Assembly: GCF_027319265.1 (NCBI RefSeq)
Contig: NZ_DAHVNP010000070.1
Coordinates: 62,001 to 126,000 of the forward strand
DNA from: Ferrimicrobium sp.
Lineage (GTDB): Bacteria; Actinomycetota; Acidimicrobiia; Acidimicrobiales; Acidimicrobiaceae
DNA length: 64,000 nt
Direction of reading: 5' to 3'
Shown here: in pieces, positions 63,211 to 64,000 of the stretch
Layout: each line of letters begins with the position of its first letter
Position numbering within the stretch: position 1 is the first letter of the stretch
Program-made: the position numbers and the translations under genes
The notes under the pieces: model-generated
Told to the model about the DNA's origin: nothing
Databases searched by the model: none
The model's input: the letters and a program-made list of their open reading frames with translations, nothing else

Positions 63211-64000
63211 GTGAGATATCGACGGCGACTGGTCCGCGTTGTGGGCGTGCTGCTACTCCTCGGGGCGATTGTTGGCGTGGCCTACCCATTGTGGTGGCAG
63301 CATCGCCAAACCATTGAAGGTAGCCGAGAGATTCATCGGCTTGTGGGTATGGCGGCAGCTAGTTGCACTGGTGTGTCGTCAACTGGCCCTGGTGTACTGC
63401 GTATTCCCGCGGTGGCGGTGGTCGCTCCCGTTGTGGAGGGCACCTCGGAGGCCGTGTTAGCCATCAGCGTTGGCCATGAGTCATCGAGCCCCTGGCCGGG
63501 TGAGCGCGGCACATCGGTCCTTGAGGCACATGACGTGGGTTACTTTGCGAGTAACCAGTTACTTCGCCCAGGTGATATCGTCACCTACACCCGCGCCTGT
63601 CGAACCTATCGCTATCGAGTGGTCGGACACTATATCCTTCATCCAGGCGATACCATCCCTTCGCCAGGAGCAAGTGGGCTTGTGCTGGATTCATGCTGGC
63701 CAACTGATGCGCTGTGGTTCACCCCGAGTCGTCTTATCGTGACTGCGGTGCTCACCGGGGTGCGTAGCGACAAGCGTGTGGCTACGAGCGTGGTCCCAAC
63801 GGTGTTCGTGCCACTCCTGCCCCGAGGCATCCCAACGCCCCCCAACCTCTTTGATGAGGGCTGGTTGGCCGGAACCTTGACCTTTACTGGCACACCCGCA
63901 CTCGCATGGAAGGATGGACCGGCGCCTCTGGCCTGGGAGCGCGTTGGCCTTCGAGCGTTTTCGGCATTGCGAATGGGTGAACAGACCAGGGCATCATGGC
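63211..64000 (+). CDS. Sortase-family transpeptidase (cut by window end)
   Basis: Direct translation from GTG at 63211 gives 263 residues and runs off the window. It has an N-terminal signal anchor (VVGVLLLLGAIVGVAYPLWW), catalytic His107 (LEAHDVGYF), catalytic Cys162 (LVLDSCWP) and Arg174 (TPSRLIV), the order expected in sortases, class E-like. It lies 170 bp after a DUF3494 protein with a candidate sorting signal, suggesting a substrate-enzyme pair. The C-terminus is not in the window. Confidence 0.8.
   Translation, partial: MRYRRRLVRVVGVLLLLGAIVGVAYPLWWQHRQTIEGSREIHRLVGMAAASCTGVSSTGPGVLRIPAVAVVAPVVEGTSEAVLAISVGHESSSPWPGERGTSVLEAHDVGYFASNQLLRPGDIVTYTRACRTYRYRVVGHYILHPGDTIPSPGASGLVLDSCWPTDALWFTPSRLIVTAVLTGVRSDKRVATSVVPTVFVPLLPRGIPTPPNLFDEGWLAGTLTFTGTPALAWKDGPAPLAWERVGLRAFSALRMGEQTRASW

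Overview
The window reads as an origin-proximal stretch of an actinobacterial chromosome. The core gene order is gyrA-gyrB-dciA-recF-dnaN-oriC-dnaA-rpmH-rnpA-yidD-yidC-jag-rsmG-parS-parA-parB. It continues through a CCA-adding enzyme, a DUF6049-like protein, murJ, trxB-trxA and a cwlM-like gene, which matches the origin region of mycobacteria as I remember it. An actinobacterial-type myo-inositol-phosphate synthase with a PadR regulator, an F420-dependent-reductase-like protein and a degenerate CwlM support the same placement. My best guess is the class Acidimicrobiia (Ferrimicrobium/Acidimicrobium-like), but this is inference from gene content, not a database match.

Layout: 1-1960 holds the start of a Fur-family regulator with a perfect operator-like palindrome, a nitroreductase-like protein and a decayed gene. 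1962-8908 is a roughly 6.9-kb integrative element inserted in a tRNA-Ala(TGC) gene. It is bounded by a 45-bp duplication of the tRNA 3' half and carries a tyrosine integrase, an excisionase-like HTH protein, a Toprim/DUF3987-type primase, a chain of overlapping small genes and a lipoprotein cargo gene. 9208-14102 encodes an amino-acid permease with a formamidase, an acetyltransferase and a phosphate-type MFS transporter behind a PHO-box-like tandem repeat. 14734-24428 has tRNA-Ile(GAT), an ECF sigma factor with a membrane partner, and kdpABC followed by a KdpD sensor split into two divergent genes plus kdpE. 25049-26810 has a ferritin-like di-iron protein and a tyrosine phosphatase.

26909-41836 is the replication and segregation core. 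The dnaN-dnaA intergenic region has DnaA boxes, a GC-rich spacer and five TAG/TAA trinucleotides in the order described for bacterial basal unwinding elements, and is the best candidate for oriC. 41928-52353 carries RNA processing, cell-wall export (MurJ), thioredoxin and cell-wall regulation genes. 52365-54082 is ino1-padR. 54512-60602 has an amidase, IS21-like debris, a large acidic SEC-C protein, an acetyltransferase and an unknown small protein behind tandem repeats. 60894 to the end has a DinB-like protein, a DUF3494 (ice-binding/adhesin-fold) surface protein and, directly after it, a sortase cut by the window edge.

The most interesting points are the integrative element with matched arm-type repeats and two iteron-like clusters inside its primase gene, the divergently split KdpD, the oriC unwinding architecture, the DUF3494-sortase pair with a non-canonical sorting motif, and the CwlM homologue that appears to have lost its catalytic residues.
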